From NCBI GenBank assembly GCA_023525975.1, contig CM042035.1, positions 25,594,001-25,658,000 on the forward strand: 64,000 bases of DNA. The letters run 5' to 3'. Of this stretch, positions 33,523-45,109 are shown one piece after another. Made by a program: the position numbers and the translations under genes. Under the pieces are notes generated by a model. That model saw only the letters and a program-made list of their open reading frames with translations. It ran no database searches and was not told the origin of the DNA. This stretch comes from Smallanthus sonchifolius. Taxonomy: Eukaryota > Streptophyta > Magnoliopsida > Asterales > Asteraceae. Numbering within the stretch: the stretch's first letter is position 1; every line of letters begins with the position of its first letter.

Positions 33523-33642
33523 GGTTGCGATCATACCAGCACTAAAGCACCGGATCCCATCAGAACTTCGCAGTTAAGCGTGCTTGAGCGAGAGTAGTAC
33601 TAGGATGGGTGACCCCCTGGGAAGTCCTCGTGTTGCAACCCC
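33523..33642 (+). rRNA. 5S rRNA: 5S rRNA gene copy 67 (B type)
   Basis: Class sequence; T8 spacer with GACGTCTTGTGG, the first unit with CTTGTGG instead of CTTATGG. Confidence 0.97.
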
Positions 33643-34021
33643 TTTTTTAATTTATTTTTTTTACTCTAAACAACGTCATCCGTTGATTATTATGCAAGTG
33701 GGCGTAACGAGTTTTTGTCAAAAAACGGTCAACGTACGTAAAGACTCGGGCGCGCGGGTCCGTGTCGGGAACACCCGATCGCGGGAGACACACGTTTAGA
33801 CGTCTTGTGGAACACGTGTGTCATCTTATACTAGTCAATTATTCTTACGCCTCGGGTGAGCGTGGGAATATGTTTTGTACAAGGAAGTATAAGAACTAAA
33901 CGCTCGCCGGCGGGTGACGCACGTGTTGACGTAAGGCGGAACGCGCGCGCAAGAGGAGAATGCAAGTAAAAATGAGTCATGTGTGGAAGGGGATAAAGTA
34001 ATAGAATGAAAGAATTATTTC

Positions 34022-34141
34022 GGTTGCGATCATACCAGCACTAAAGCACCGGATCCCATCAGAACCCCGCAGTTAAGCGTGCTTCGGCGAGAGTAGTACT
34101 AGGATGGGTGACCCCCTGGGAAGTCCTCTTGTTGCAACCCC
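34022..34141 (+). rRNA. 5S rRNA: 5S rRNA gene copy 68 (A type, T45C G64C)
   Basis: T45C and G64C. A1 spacer ending in the CAGGTG block; first of five adjacent A units. Confidence 0.94.
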
Positions 34142-34527
34142 TTTTTTAATTTATTTTTTTTACTCTAAACAACGTCATCCGTTGATTATTATGCAAGCGG
34201 ACGTGGGTGTAACGAGTTTTTGTCAAAAAACGGTCAACGTACGTAAAGACTCGGGCGCGCGGGTCCGTGTCGGGGAACGCCCGATCGCGGGAGACACACG
34301 TTTAGACGTCGAGTGGAACACGTGTGTCTTCTTATACTAGTCAATTATTCTTACGCCTCGGGTGAGCGTGGGAATATGTTTTGTCCAAGGAAGTATAAGA
34401 ACTAAACGCTCGCCGGCAGGTGACGCACGTGTTGACGTAAGGCGGAACGCGCGCGCAAGAGGAGAATGCAAGTAAAAATGAGTCATGTGTGGAAGGGGAT
34501 AAAGTAATAGAATGAAAGAATTATTTC

Positions 34528-34647
34528 GGTTGCGATCATACCAGCACTAAAGCACCGGATCCCATCAGAACTCCGCAGTTAAGCTTGCTTGGGCGAGAGT
34601 AGTACTAGGATGGGTGACCCCCTGGGAAGTCCTCTTGTTGCAACCCC
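34528..34647 (+). rRNA. 5S rRNA: 5S rRNA gene copy 69 (A type, G58T)
   Basis: G58T. Second T tract is T7, the shortest. The A1 spacer runs to GGTGGAACG, normally followed by a B promoter, but an A promoter follows. Confidence 0.94.
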
Positions 34648-35032
34648 TTTTTTAATTTATTTTTTTACTCTAAACAACGTCATCCGTTGATTATTATGCA
34701 AGCGGACGTGGGTGTAACGAGTTTTTGTCAAAAAACGGTCAACGTACGTAAAGACTCGGGCGCGCGGGTCCGTGTCGGGGAACGCCCGATCGCGGGAGAC
34801 ACACGTTTAGACGTCGAGTGGAACACGTGTGTCTTCTTATACTAGTCAATTATTCTTACGCCTCGGGTGAGCGTGGGAATATGTTTTGTACAAGGAAGTA
34901 TAAGAACTAAACGCTCGCCGGCGGGTGACGCACGTGTTGACGTAAGGTGGAACGCGCGCGCAAGAGGAGAATGCAAGTAAAAATGAGTCATGTGTGGAAG
35001 GGGATAAAGTAATAGAATGAAAGAATTATTTC

Positions 35033-35152
35033 GGTTGCGATCATACCAGCACTAAAGCACCGGATTCCATCAGAACTCCGCAGTTAAGCGTGCTTGGGCG
35101 AGAGTAGTACTAGGATGGGTGACCCCCTGGGAAGTCCTCTTGTTGCAACCCC
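35033..35152 (+). rRNA. 5S rRNA: 5S rRNA gene copy 70 (A type, C34T)
   Basis: C34T; A3 spacer with private TATACTTGTC, shared in that base with copy 73. Confidence 0.97.
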
Positions 35153-35538
35153 TTTTTTAATTTATTTTTTTTACTCTAAACAACGTCATCCGTTGATTAT
35201 TTTGCAAGCGGACGTGGGTGTAACGAGTTTTTGTCAAAAAACGGTCAACGTACGTAAAGACTCGGGCGCGCGGGTCCGTGTCGGGGAACGCCCGATCGCG
35301 GGAGACACACGTTTAGACGTCGAGTGGAACACGTGTGTCTTCTTATACTTGTCAATTATTCTTACGCCTCGGGTGAGCGTGGGAATATGTTTTGTCCAAG
35401 GAAGTATAAGAACTAAACGCTCGCCGGCAGGTGACGCACGTGTTGACGTAAGGCGGAACGCGCGCGCAAGAGGAGAATGCAAGTAAAAATGAGTCATGTG
35501 TGGAAGGGGATAAAGTAATAGAATGAAAGAATTATTTC

Positions 35539-35658
35539 GGTTGCGATCATACCAGCACTAAAGCACCGGATTCCATCAGAACTCCGCAGTTAAGCGTGCT
35601 TGGGCGAGAGTAGTACTAGGATGGGTGACCCCCTGGGAAGTCCTCTTGTTGCAACCCC
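35539..35658 (+). rRNA. 5S rRNA: 5S rRNA gene copy 71 (A type, C34T)
   Basis: C34T; A3 spacer with T9 in the second tract, which is unusual for an A unit. Confidence 0.97.
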
Positions 35659-36045
35659 TTTTTTAATTTATTTTTTTTTACTCTAAACAACGTCATCCGT
35701 TGATTATTTTGCAAGCGGACGTGGGTGTAACGAGTTTTTGTCAAAAAACGGTCAACGTACGTAAAGACTCGGGCGCGCGGGTCCGTGTCGGGGAACGCCC
35801 GATCGCGGGAGACACACGTTTAGACGTCGAGTGGAACACGTGTGTCTTCTTATACTAGTCAATTATTCTTACGCCTCGGGTGAGCGTGGGAATATGTTTT
35901 GTCCAAGGAAGTATAAGAACTAAACGCTCGCCGGCAGGTGACGCACGTGTTGACGTAAGGCGGAACGCGCGCGCAAGAGGAGAATGCAAGTAAAAATGAG
36001 TCATGTGTGGAAGGGGATAAAGTAATAGAATGAAAGAATTATTTC

Positions 36046-36165
36046 GGTTGCGATCATACCAGCACTAAAGCACCGGATCCCATCAGAACTCCGCAGTTAA
36101 GCTTGCTTGGGCGAGAGTAGTACTAGGATGGGTGACCCCCTGGGAAGTCCTCTTGTTGCAACCCC
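36046..36165 (+). rRNA. 5S rRNA: 5S rRNA gene copy 72 (A type, G58T)
   Basis: G58T, last of this lineage. A1 spacer with private CCTCAGGTG and GGGTGTCGC. Confidence 0.94.
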
Positions 36166-36551
36166 TTTTTTAATTTATTTTTTTTACTCTAAACAACGTC
36201 ATCCGTTGATTATTATGCAAGCGGACGTGGGTGTAACGAGTTTTTGTCAAAAAACGGTCAACGTACGTAAAGACTCGGGCGCGCGGGTCCGTGTCGGGGA
36301 ACGCCCGATCGCGGGAGACACACGTTTAGACGTCGAGTGGAACACGTGTGTCTTCTTATACTAGTCAATTATTCTTACGCCTCAGGTGAGCGTGGGAATA
36401 TGTTTTGTACAAGGAAGTATAAGAACTAAACGCTCGCCGGCGGGTGTCGCACGTGTTGACGTAAGGTGGAACGCGCGCGCAAGAGGAGAATGCAAGTAAA
36501 AATGAGTCATGTGTGGAAGGGGATAAAGTAATAGAATGAAAGAGTTATTTC

Positions 36552-36671
36552 GGTTGCGATCATACCAGCACTAAAGCACCGGATCCCATCAGAACTTCGC
36601 AGTTAAGCGTGCTTGAGCGAGAGTAGTACTAGGATGGGTGACCCCCTGGGAAGTCCTCGTGTTGCAACCCC
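36552..36671 (+). rRNA. 5S rRNA: 5S rRNA gene copy 73 (B type)
   Basis: Class sequence; T8 spacer with AAAACTCAGG and AGAAATAAACG. Confidence 0.97.
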
Positions 36672-37050
36672 TTTTTTAATTTATTTTTTTTACTCTAAAC
36701 AACGTCATCCGTTGATTATTATGCAAGTGGGCGTAACGAGTTTTTGTCAAAAAACGGTCAACGTACGTAAAAACTCAGGCGCGCGGGTCCGTGTCGGGAA
36801 CACCCGATCGCGGGAGACACACGTTTAGACGTCGAGTGGAACACGTGTGTCATCTTATACTTGTCAATTATTCTTACGCCTCGGGTGAGCGTGGGAATAT
36901 GTTTTGTACAAGGAAGTATAAGAAATAAACGCTCGCCGGCGGGTGACGCACGTGTTGACGTAAGGCGGAACGCGCGCGCAAGAGGAGAATGCAAGTAAAA
37001 ATGAGTCATGTGTGGAAGGGGATAAAGTAATAGAATGAAAGAATTATTTC

Positions 37051-37170
37051 GGTTGCGATCATACCAGCACTAAAGCACCGGATCCCATCAGAACTCCGCA
37101 GTTAAGCGTGCTTGGGCGAGAGTAGTACTAGGATGGGTGACCCCCTGGGAAGTCCTCTTGTTGCAACCCC
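37051..37170 (+). rRNA. 5S rRNA: 5S rRNA gene copy 74 (A type)
   Basis: Class sequence; A2 spacer. The left limit of the 18-unit duplication lies in this spacer. Confidence 0.97.
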
Positions 37171-37556
37171 TTTTTTAATTTATTTTTTTTACTCTAAACA
37201 ACGTCATCCGTTGATTATTATGCAAGCGGACGTGGGTGTAACGAGTTTTTGTCAAAAAACGGTCAACGTACGTAAAGACTCGGGCGCGCGGGTCCGTGTC
37301 GTGGAACGCCCGATCGCGGGAGACACACGTTTAGACGTCGAGTGGAACACGTGTGTCTTCTTATACTAGTCAATTATTCTTACGCCTCGGGTGAGCGTGG
37401 GAATATGTTTTGTACAAGGAAGTATAAGAACTAAACGCTCGCCGGCGGGTGACGCACGTGTTGACGTAAGGTGAAACGCGCGCGCAAGAGGAGAATGCAA
37501 GTAAAAATGAGTCATGTGTGGAAGGGGATAAAGTAATAGAATGAAAGAGTTATTTC

Positions 37557-37676
37557 GGTTGCGATCATACCAGCACTAAAGCACCGGATCCCATCAGAAC
37601 TTCGCAGTTAAGCGTGCTTGAGCGAGAGTAGTACTAGGATGGGTGACCCCCTGGGAAGTCCTCGTGTTGCAACCCC
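37557..37676 (+). rRNA. 5S rRNA: 5S rRNA gene copy 75 (B type)
   Basis: Class sequence; interrupted T tract. Duplicated as copy 93. Confidence 0.97.
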
Positions 37677-38056
37677 TTTTTTAATTTATTTATTTTTACT
37701 CTAAACAACGTCATCCGTTGATTATTATGCAAGTGGGCGTAACGAGTTTTTGTCAAAAAACGGTCAACGTACGTAAAGACTCGGGCGCGCGGGTCCGTGT
37801 CGGGAACACCCAATCGCGGGAGACACACGTTTAGACGTCGAGTGGAACACGTGTGTCATCTTATACTAGTCAATTATTCTTACGCCTCGGGTGAGCGTGG
37901 GAATATGTTTTGTACAAGGAAGTATAAGAACTAAACGCTCGCCGGCGGGTGACGCACGTGTTGACGTAAGGCGGAACGCGCGCGCAAGAGGAGAATGCAA
38001 GTAAAAATGAGTCATGTGTGGAAGGGGATAAAGTAATAGAATGAAAGAATTATTTC

Positions 38057-38176
38057 GGTTGCGATCATACCAGCACTAAAGCACCGGATTCCATCAGAAC
38101 TCCGCAGTTAAGCGTGCTTGGACGAGAGTAGTACTAGGATGGGTGACCCCCTGGGAAGTCCTCTTGTTGCAACCCC
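38057..38176 (+). rRNA. 5S rRNA: 5S rRNA gene copy 76 (A type, C34T)
   Basis: C34T and G66A (TTGGACGAG), the latter shared only with its duplicate copy 94. A1 spacer with GCGTGCGAAT. Confidence 0.95.
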
Positions 38177-38562
38177 TTTTTTAATTTATTTTTTTTACTC
38201 TAAACAACGTCATCCGTTGATTATTATGCAAGCGGACGTGGGTGTAACGAGTTTTTGTCAAAAAACGGTCAACGTACGTAAAGACTCGGGCGCGCGGGTC
38301 CGTGTCGGGGAACGCCCGATCGCGGGAGACACACGTTTAGACGTCGAGTGGAACACGTGTGTCTTCTTATACTAGTCAATTATTCTTACGCCTCGGGTGA
38401 GCGTGCGAATATGTTTTGTACAAGGAAGTATAAGAACTAAACGCTCGCCGGCGGGTGACGCACGTGTTGACGTAAGGTGAAACGCGCGCGCAAGAGGAGA
38501 ATGCAAGTAAAAATGAGTCATGTGTGGAAGGGGATAAAGTAATAGAATGAAAGAGTTATTTC

Positions 38563-38682
38563 GGTTGCGATCATACCAGCACTAAAGCACCGGATCCCAT
38601 CAGAACTTCGCAGTTAAGCGTGCTTGAGCGAGAGTAGTACTAGGATGGGTGACCCCCTGGGAAGTCCTCGTGTTGCAACCCC
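38563..38682 (+). rRNA. 5S rRNA: 5S rRNA gene copy 77 (B type)
   Basis: Class sequence; interrupted T tract; spacer with CCCAATCACGGG, shared only with copy 95. Confidence 0.97.
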
Positions 38683-39062
38683 TTTTTTAATTTATTTATT
38701 TTTACTCTAAACAACGTCATCCGTTGATTATTATGCAAGTGGGCGTAACGAGTTTTTGTCAAAAAACGGTCAACGTACGTAAAGACTCGGGCGCGCGGGT
38801 CCGTGTCGGGAACACCCAATCACGGGAGACACACGTTTAGACGTCGAGTGGAACACGTGTGTCATCTTATACTAGTCAATTATTCTTACGCCTCGGGTGA
38901 GCGTGGGAATATGTTTTGTACAAGGAAGTATAAGAACTAAACGCTCGCCGGCGGGTGACGCACGTGTTGACGTAAGGCGGAACGCGCGCGCAAGAGGAGA
39001 ATGCAAGTAAAAATGAGTCATGTGTGGAAGGGGATAAAGTAATAGAATGAAAGAATTATTTC

Positions 39063-39182
39063 GGTTGCGATCATACCAGCACTAAAGCACCGGATTCCAT
39101 CAGAACTCCGCAGTTAAGCGTGCTTGGGCGAGAGTAGTACTAAGATGGGTGACCCCCTGGGAAGTCCTCTTGTTGCAACCCC
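39063..39182 (+). rRNA. 5S rRNA: 5S rRNA gene copy 78 (A type, C34T)
   Basis: C34T and G81A in box C, as in duplicate copy 96. A3 spacer with TTGTACAAGG. Confidence 0.95.
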
Positions 39183-39568
39183 TTTTTTAATTTATTTTTT
39201 TTACTCTAAACAACGTCATCCGTTGATTATTTTGCAAGCGGACGTGGGTGTAACGAGTTTTTGTCAAAAAACGGTCAACGTACGTAAAGACTCGGGCGCG
39301 CGGGTCCGTGTCGGGGAACGCCCGATCGCGGGAGACACACGTTTAGACGTCGAGTGGAACACGTGTGTCTTCTTATACTAGTCAATTATTCTTACGCCTC
39401 GGGTGAGCGTGGGAATATGTTTTGTACAAGGAAGTATAAGAACTAAACGCTCGCCGGCAGGTGACGCACGTGTTGACGTAAGGCGGAACGCGCGCGCAAG
39501 AGGAGAATGCAAGTAAAAATGAGTCATGTGTGGAAGGGGATAAAGTAATAGAATGAAAGAATTATTTC

Positions 39569-39688
39569 GGTTGCGATCATACCAGCACTAAAGCACCGGA
39601 TCCCATCAGAACTCCGCAGTTAAGCGTGCTTGGGCGAGAGTAGTACTAGGATGGGTGACCCCCTGGGAAGTCCTCTTGTTGCAACCCC
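39569..39688 (+). rRNA. 5S rRNA: 5S rRNA gene copy 79 (A type)
   Basis: Class sequence; A1 spacer. Confidence 0.97.
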
Positions 39689-40074
39689 TTTTTTAATTTA
39701 TTTTTTTTACTCTAAACAACGTCATCCGTTGATTATTATGCAAGCGGACGTGGGTGTAACGAGTTTTTGTCAAAAAACGGTCAACGTACGTAAAGACTCG
39801 GGCGCGCGGGTCCGTGTCGGGGAACGCCCGATCGCGGGAGACACACGTTTAGACGTCGAGTGGAACACGTGTGTCTTCTTATACTAGTCAATTATTCTTA
39901 CGCCTCGGGTGAGCGTGGGAATATGTTTTGTACAAGGAAGTATAAGAACTAAACGCTCGCCGGCGGGTGACGCACGTGTTGACGTAAGGTGGAACGCGCG
40001 CGCAAGAGGAGAATGCAAGTAAAAATGAGTCATGTGTGGAAGGGGATAAAGTAATAGAATGAAAGAGTTATTTC

Positions 40075-40194
40075 GGTTGCGATCATACCAGCACTAAAGC
40101 ACCGGATCCCATCAGAACTTCGCAGTTAAGCGTGCTTGAGCGAGAGTAGTACTAGGATGGGTGACCCCCTGGGAAGTCCTCGTGTTGCAACCCC
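40075..40194 (+). rRNA. 5S rRNA: 5S rRNA gene copy 80 (B type)
   Basis: Class sequence; T9 spacer with GACGTCTTGTGG. Confidence 0.97.
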
Positions 40195-40574
40195 TTTTTT
40201 AATTTATTTTTTTTTACTCTAAACAACGTCATCCGTTGATTATTATGCAAGTGGGCGTAACGAGTTTTTGTCAAAAAACGGTCAACGTACGTAAAGACTC
40301 GGGCGCGCGGGTCCGTGTCGGGAACACCCGATCGCGGGAGACACACGTTTAGACGTCTTGTGGAACACGTGTGTCATCTTATACTAGTCAATTATTCTTA
40401 CGCCTCGGGTGAGCGTGGGAATATGTTTTGTACAAGGAAGTATAAGAACTAAACGCTCGCCGGCGGGTGACGCACGTGTTGACGTAAGGCGGAACGCGCG
40501 CGCAAGAGGAGAATGCAAGTAAAAATGAGTCATGTGTGGAAGGGGATAAAGTAATAGAATGAAAGAATTATTTC

Positions 40575-40694
40575 GGTTGCGATCATACCAGCACTAAAGC
40601 ACCGGATCCCATCAGAACTCCGCAGTTAAGCGTGCTTGGGCGAGAGTAGTACTAGGATGGGTGACCCCCTGGGAAGTCCTCGTGTTGCAACCCC
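40575..40694 (+). rRNA. 5S rRNA: 5S rRNA gene copy 81 (A body, G108)
   Basis: Same coding sequence as copy 51: C46, G65 and G108, near the plant consensus. Followed by the divergent O spacer, so the junction lies inside the gene or close after it. Confidence 0.96.
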
Positions 40695-41082
40695 TTTTTT
40701 AATTTATTTATTTTTTACTCTAAACAAGGTCACCCGTTGATTATTATCCAAGGGGGAGTGGGCGTAACGAGTTTTTGTCAAAAAACGGTCAACGTACGTA
40801 AAGACTCGGGCGCGCGGGTCCGTGTCGTGGAACGCCCGATCGCGGGAGACACACGTTTAGACGTCGAGTGGAACACGTGTGTCTTCTTATACTAGTCAAT
40901 TATTCTTACGCCTCGGGTGAGCGTGGGAATATGTTTTGTACAAGGAAGTATAAGAACTAAACGCTCGCCGGCGGGTGACGCACGTGTTGACGTAAGGCGG
41001 AACGCGCGCGCAAGAGGAGAATGCAAGTAAAAATGAGTCATGTGTGGAAGGGGATAAAGTAATAGAATGAAAGGATTATTTC
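40695..41082 (+). repeat. Divergent O spacer after copy 81
   Basis: 388 nt, the longest spacer class. After T6 it reads TTTATTTATTTTTTACTC, then AACAAGGTCACCCG where others have AACAACGTCATCCG, and TATCCAAGGGGGAGTGGGCG where others have TATGCAAGTGGGCG. The rest is A2-like (GTCGTGGAACG). It follows a G108 gene and ends in GAAAGGATTATTT. Only copies 81 and 99 have it. Confidence 0.85.
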
Positions 41083-41202
41083 GGTTGCGATCATACCAGC
41101 ACTAAAGCACCGGATTCCATCAGAACTCCGCAGTTAAGCGTGCTTGGGCGAGAGTAGTACTAGGATGGGTGACCCCCTGGGAAGTCCTCTTGTTGCAACC
41201 CC
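41083..41202 (+). rRNA. 5S rRNA: 5S rRNA gene copy 82 (A type, C34T)
   Basis: C34T; promoter GAAAGGATTATTTC; A3 spacer. Confidence 0.97.
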
Positions 41203-41588
41203 TTTTTTAATTTATTTTTTTTACTCTAAACAACGTCATCCGTTGATTATTTTGCAAGCGGACGTGGGTGTAACGAGTTTTTGTCAAAAAACGGTCAACG
41301 TACGTAAAGACTCGGGCGCGCGGGTCCGTGTCGGGGAACGCCCGATCGCGGGAGACACACGTTTAGACGTCGAGTGGAACACGTGTGTCTTCTTATACTA
41401 GTCAATTATTCTTACGCCTCGGGTGAGCGTGGGAATATGTTTTGTACAAGGAAGTATAAGAACTAAACGCTCGCCGGCAGGTGACGCACGTGTTGACGTA
41501 AGGCGGAACGCGCGCGCAAGAGGAGAATGCAAGTAAAAATGAGTCATGTGTGGAAGGGGATAAAGTAATAGAATGAAAGAATTATTTC

Positions 41589-41708
41589 GGTTGCGATCAT
41601 ACCAGCACTAAAGCACCGGATCCCATCAGAACTCCGCAGTTAAGCGTGCTTGGGCGAGAGTAGTACTAGGATGGGTGACCCCCTGGGAAGTCCTCTTGTT
41701 GCAACCCC
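41589..41708 (+). rRNA. 5S rRNA: 5S rRNA gene copy 83 (A type)
   Basis: Class sequence; A1 spacer. Confidence 0.97.
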
Positions 41709-42094
41709 TTTTTTAATTTATTTTTTTTACTCTAAACAACGTCATCCGTTGATTATTATGCAAGCGGACGTGGGTGTAACGAGTTTTTGTCAAAAAACGG
41801 TCAACGTACGTAAAGACTCGGGCGCGCGGGTCCGTGTCGGGGAACGCCCGATCGCGGGAGACACACGTTTAGACGTCGAGTGGAACACGTGTGTCTTCTT
41901 ATACTAGTCAATTATTCTTACGCCTCGGGTGAGCGTGGGAATATGTTTTGTACAAGGAAGTATAAGAACTAAACGCTCGCCGGCGGGTGACGCACGTGTT
42001 GACGTAAGGTGGAACGCGCGCGCAAGAGGAGAATGCAAGTAAAAATGAGTCATGTGTGGAAGGGGATAAAGTAATAGAATGAAAGAGTTATTTC

Positions 42095-42214
42095 GGTTGC
42101 GATCATACCAGCACTAAAGCACCGGATCCCATCAGAACTTCGCAGTTAAGCGTGCTTGAGCGAGAGTAGTACTAGGATGGGTGACCCCCTGGGAAGTCCT
42201 CGTGTTGCAACCCC
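42095..42214 (+). rRNA. 5S rRNA: 5S rRNA gene copy 84 (B type)
   Basis: Class sequence; T9 spacer with CTTGTGG. Confidence 0.97.
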
Positions 42215-42594
42215 TTTTTTAATTTATTTTTTTTTACTCTAAACAACGTCATCCGTTGATTATTATGCAAGTGGGCGTAACGAGTTTTTGTCAAAAAACG
42301 GTCAACGTACGTAAAGACTCGGGCGCGCGGGTCCGTGTCGGGAACACCCGATCGCGGGAGACACACGTTTAGACGTCTTGTGGAACACGTGTGTCATCTT
42401 ATACTAGTCAATTATTCTTACGCCTCGGGTGAGCGTGGGAATATGTTTTGTACAAGGAAGTATAAGAACTAAACGCTCGCCGGCGGGTGACGCACGTGTT
42501 GACGTAAGGCGGAACGCGCGCGCAAGAGGAGAATGCAAGTAAAAATGAGTCATGTGTGGAAGGGGATAAAGTAATAGAATGAAAGAATTATTTC

Positions 42595-42714
42595 GGTTGC
42601 GATCATACCAGCACTAAAGCACTGGATCCCATCAGAACCCCGCAGTTAAGCGTGCTTCGGCGAGAGTAGTACTAGGATGGGTGACCCCCTGGGAAGTCCT
42701 CTTGTTGCAACCCC
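42595..42714 (+). rRNA. 5S rRNA: 5S rRNA gene copy 85 (A type, T45C G64C C29T)
   Basis: C29T added to the T45C/G64C lineage; C29T leaves a U-G pair with G48. Shared with 103 and 119. A1 spacer with GGAACGGGCGCGC. Confidence 0.94.
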
Positions 42715-43100
42715 TTTTTTAATTTATTTTTTTTACTCTAAACAACGTCATCCGTTGATTATTATGCAAGCGGACGTGGGTGTAACGAGTTTTTGTCAAA
42801 AAACGGTCAACGTACGTAAAGACTCGGGCGCGCGGGTCCGTGTCGGGGAACGCCCGATCGCGGGAGACACACGTTTAGACGTCGAGTGGAACACGTGTGT
42901 CTTCTTATACTAGTCAATTATTCTTACGCCTCGGGTGAGCGTGGGAATATGTTTTGTACAAGGAAGTATAAGAACTAAACGCTCGCCGGCGGGTGACGCA
43001 CGTGTTGACGTAAGGTGGAACGGGCGCGCAAGAGGAGAATGCAAGTAAAAATGAGTCATGTGTGGAAGGGGATAAAGTAATAGAATGAAAGAGTTATTTC

Positions 43101-43220
43101 GGTTGCGATCATACCAGCACTAAAGCACCGGATCCCATCAGAACTTCGCAGTTAAGCGTGCTTGAGCGAGAGTAGTACTAGGATGGGTGACCCCCTGGGA
43201 AGTCCTCGTGTTGCAACCCC
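43101..43220 (+). rRNA. 5S rRNA: 5S rRNA gene copy 86 (B type)
   Basis: Class sequence; T8 spacer with ACTCAGG and AGAAATAAACG. Confidence 0.97.
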
Positions 43221-43599
43221 TTTTTTAATTTATTTTTTTTACTCTAAACAACGTCATCCGTTGATTATTATGCAAGTGGGCGTAACGAGTTTTTGTCAAA
43301 AAACGGTCAACGTACGTAAAGACTCAGGCGCGCGGGTCCGTGTCGGGAACACCCGATCGCGGGAGACACACGTTTAGACGTCGAGTGGAACACGTGTGTC
43401 ATCTTATACTAGTCAATTATTCTTACGCCTCGGGTGAGCGTGGGAATATGTTTTGTACAAGGAAGTATAAGAAATAAACGCTCGCCGGCGGGTGACGCAC
43501 GTGTTGACGTAAGGCGGAACGCGCGCGCAAGAGGAGAATGCAAGTAAAAATGAGTCATGTGTGGAAGGGGATAAAGTAATAGAATGAAAGAATTATTTC

Positions 43600-43718
43600 G
43601 GTTGCGATCATACCAGCACTAAAGCACCGGATCCCATCAGAACTCCGCAGTTAAGCGTGCTTGGGCGAGAGTAGTACTAGGATGGGTGACCCCAGGGAAG
43701 TCCTCTTGTTGCAAACCC
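43600..43718 (+). rRNA. 5S rRNA: 5S rRNA gene copy 87 (A type, 1-nt deletion)
   Basis: 119 nt: GACCCCAGGG lacks one C and has T96A. A private C117A (GCAAACCC) breaks the terminal stem pair with G2. Probably impaired. A2 spacer. Confidence 0.88.
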
Positions 43719-44104
43719 TTTTTTAATTTATTTTTTTTACTCTAAACAACGTCATCCGTTGATTATTATGCAAGCGGACGTGGGTGTAACGAGTTTTTGT
43801 CAAAAAACGGTCAACGTACGTAAAGACTCGGGCGCGCGGGTCCGTGTCGTGGAACGCCCGATCGCGGGAGACACACGTTTAGACGTCGAGTGGAACACGT
43901 GTGTCTTCTTATACTAGTCAATTATTCTTACGCCTCGGGTGAGCGTGGGAATATGTTTTGTACAAGGAAGTATAAGAACTAAACGCTCGCCGGCGGGTGA
44001 CGCACGTGTTGACGTAAGGTGAAACGCGCGCGCAAGAGGAGAATGCAAGTAAAAATGAGTCATGTGTGGAAGGGGATAAAGTAATAGAATGAAAGAGTTA
44101 TTTC

Positions 44105-44224
44105 GGTTGCGATCATACCAGCACTAAAGCACCGGATCCCATCAGAACTTCGCAGTTAAGCGTGCTTGAGCGAGAGTAGTACTAGGATGGGTGACCCCCT
44201 GGGAAGTCCTCGTGTTGCAACCCC
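44105..44224 (+). rRNA. 5S rRNA: 5S rRNA gene copy 88 (B type)
   Basis: Class sequence; T9 spacer with CCCAATCGCGGG and private GTAAGTCGG. Confidence 0.97.
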
Positions 44225-44604
44225 TTTTTTAATTTATTTTTTTTTACTCTAAACAACGTCATCCGTTGATTATTATGCAAGTGGGCGTAACGAGTTTTTG
44301 TCAAAAAACGGTCAACGTACGTAAAGACTCGGGCGCGCGGGTCCGTGTCGGGAACACCCAATCGCGGGAGACACACGTTTAGACGTCGAGTGGAACACGT
44401 GTGTCATCTTATACTAGTCAATTATTCTTACGCCTCGGGTGAGCGTGGGAATATGTTTTGTACAAGGAAGTATAAGAACTAAACGCTCGCCGGCGGGTGA
44501 CGCACGTGTTGACGTAAGTCGGAACGCGCGCGCAAGAGGAGAATGCAAGTAAAAATGAGTCATGTGTGGAAGGGGATAAAGTAATAGAATGAAAGAATTA
44601 TTTC

Positions 44605-44724
44605 GGTTGCGATCATACCAGCACTAAAGCACCGGATTCCATCAGAACTCCGCAGTTAAGCGTGCTTGGGCGAGAGTAGTACTAGGATGGGTGACCCCCT
44701 GGGAAGTCCTCTTGTTGCAACCCC
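44605..44724 (+). rRNA. 5S rRNA: 5S rRNA gene copy 89 (A type, C34T)
   Basis: C34T; H spacer: A front (GCGGACGTGGGTG), B back (GGGAACACCCG, CTTGTGG, GTCATCTT). Confidence 0.97.
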
Positions 44725-45109
44725 TTTTTTAATTTATTTTTTTTACTCTAAACAACGTCATCCGTTGATTATTATGCAAGCGGACGTGGGTGTAACGAGT
44801 TTTTGTCAAAAAACGGTCAACGTACGTAAAGACTCGGGCGCGCGGGTCCGTGTCGGGAACACCCGATCGCGGGAGACACACGTTTAGACGTCTTGTGGAA
44901 CACGTGTGTCATCTTATACTAGTCAATTATTCTTACGCCTCGGGTGAGCGTGGGAATATGTTTTGTACAAGGAAGTATAAGAACTAAACGCTCGCCGGCG
45001 GGTGACGCACGTGTTGACGTAAGGCGGAACGCGCGCGCAAGAGGAGAATGCAAGTAAAAATGAGTCATGTGTGGAAGGGGATAAAGTAATAGAATGAAAG
45101 ACTTATTTC

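Noticed and set aside
35094..35486. Longer 130-codon ORF
   Set aside because: It arises from a single A-to-T change (TATACTTGTC) that removes the usual TAG in the spacer after copy 70. It is a chance extension.
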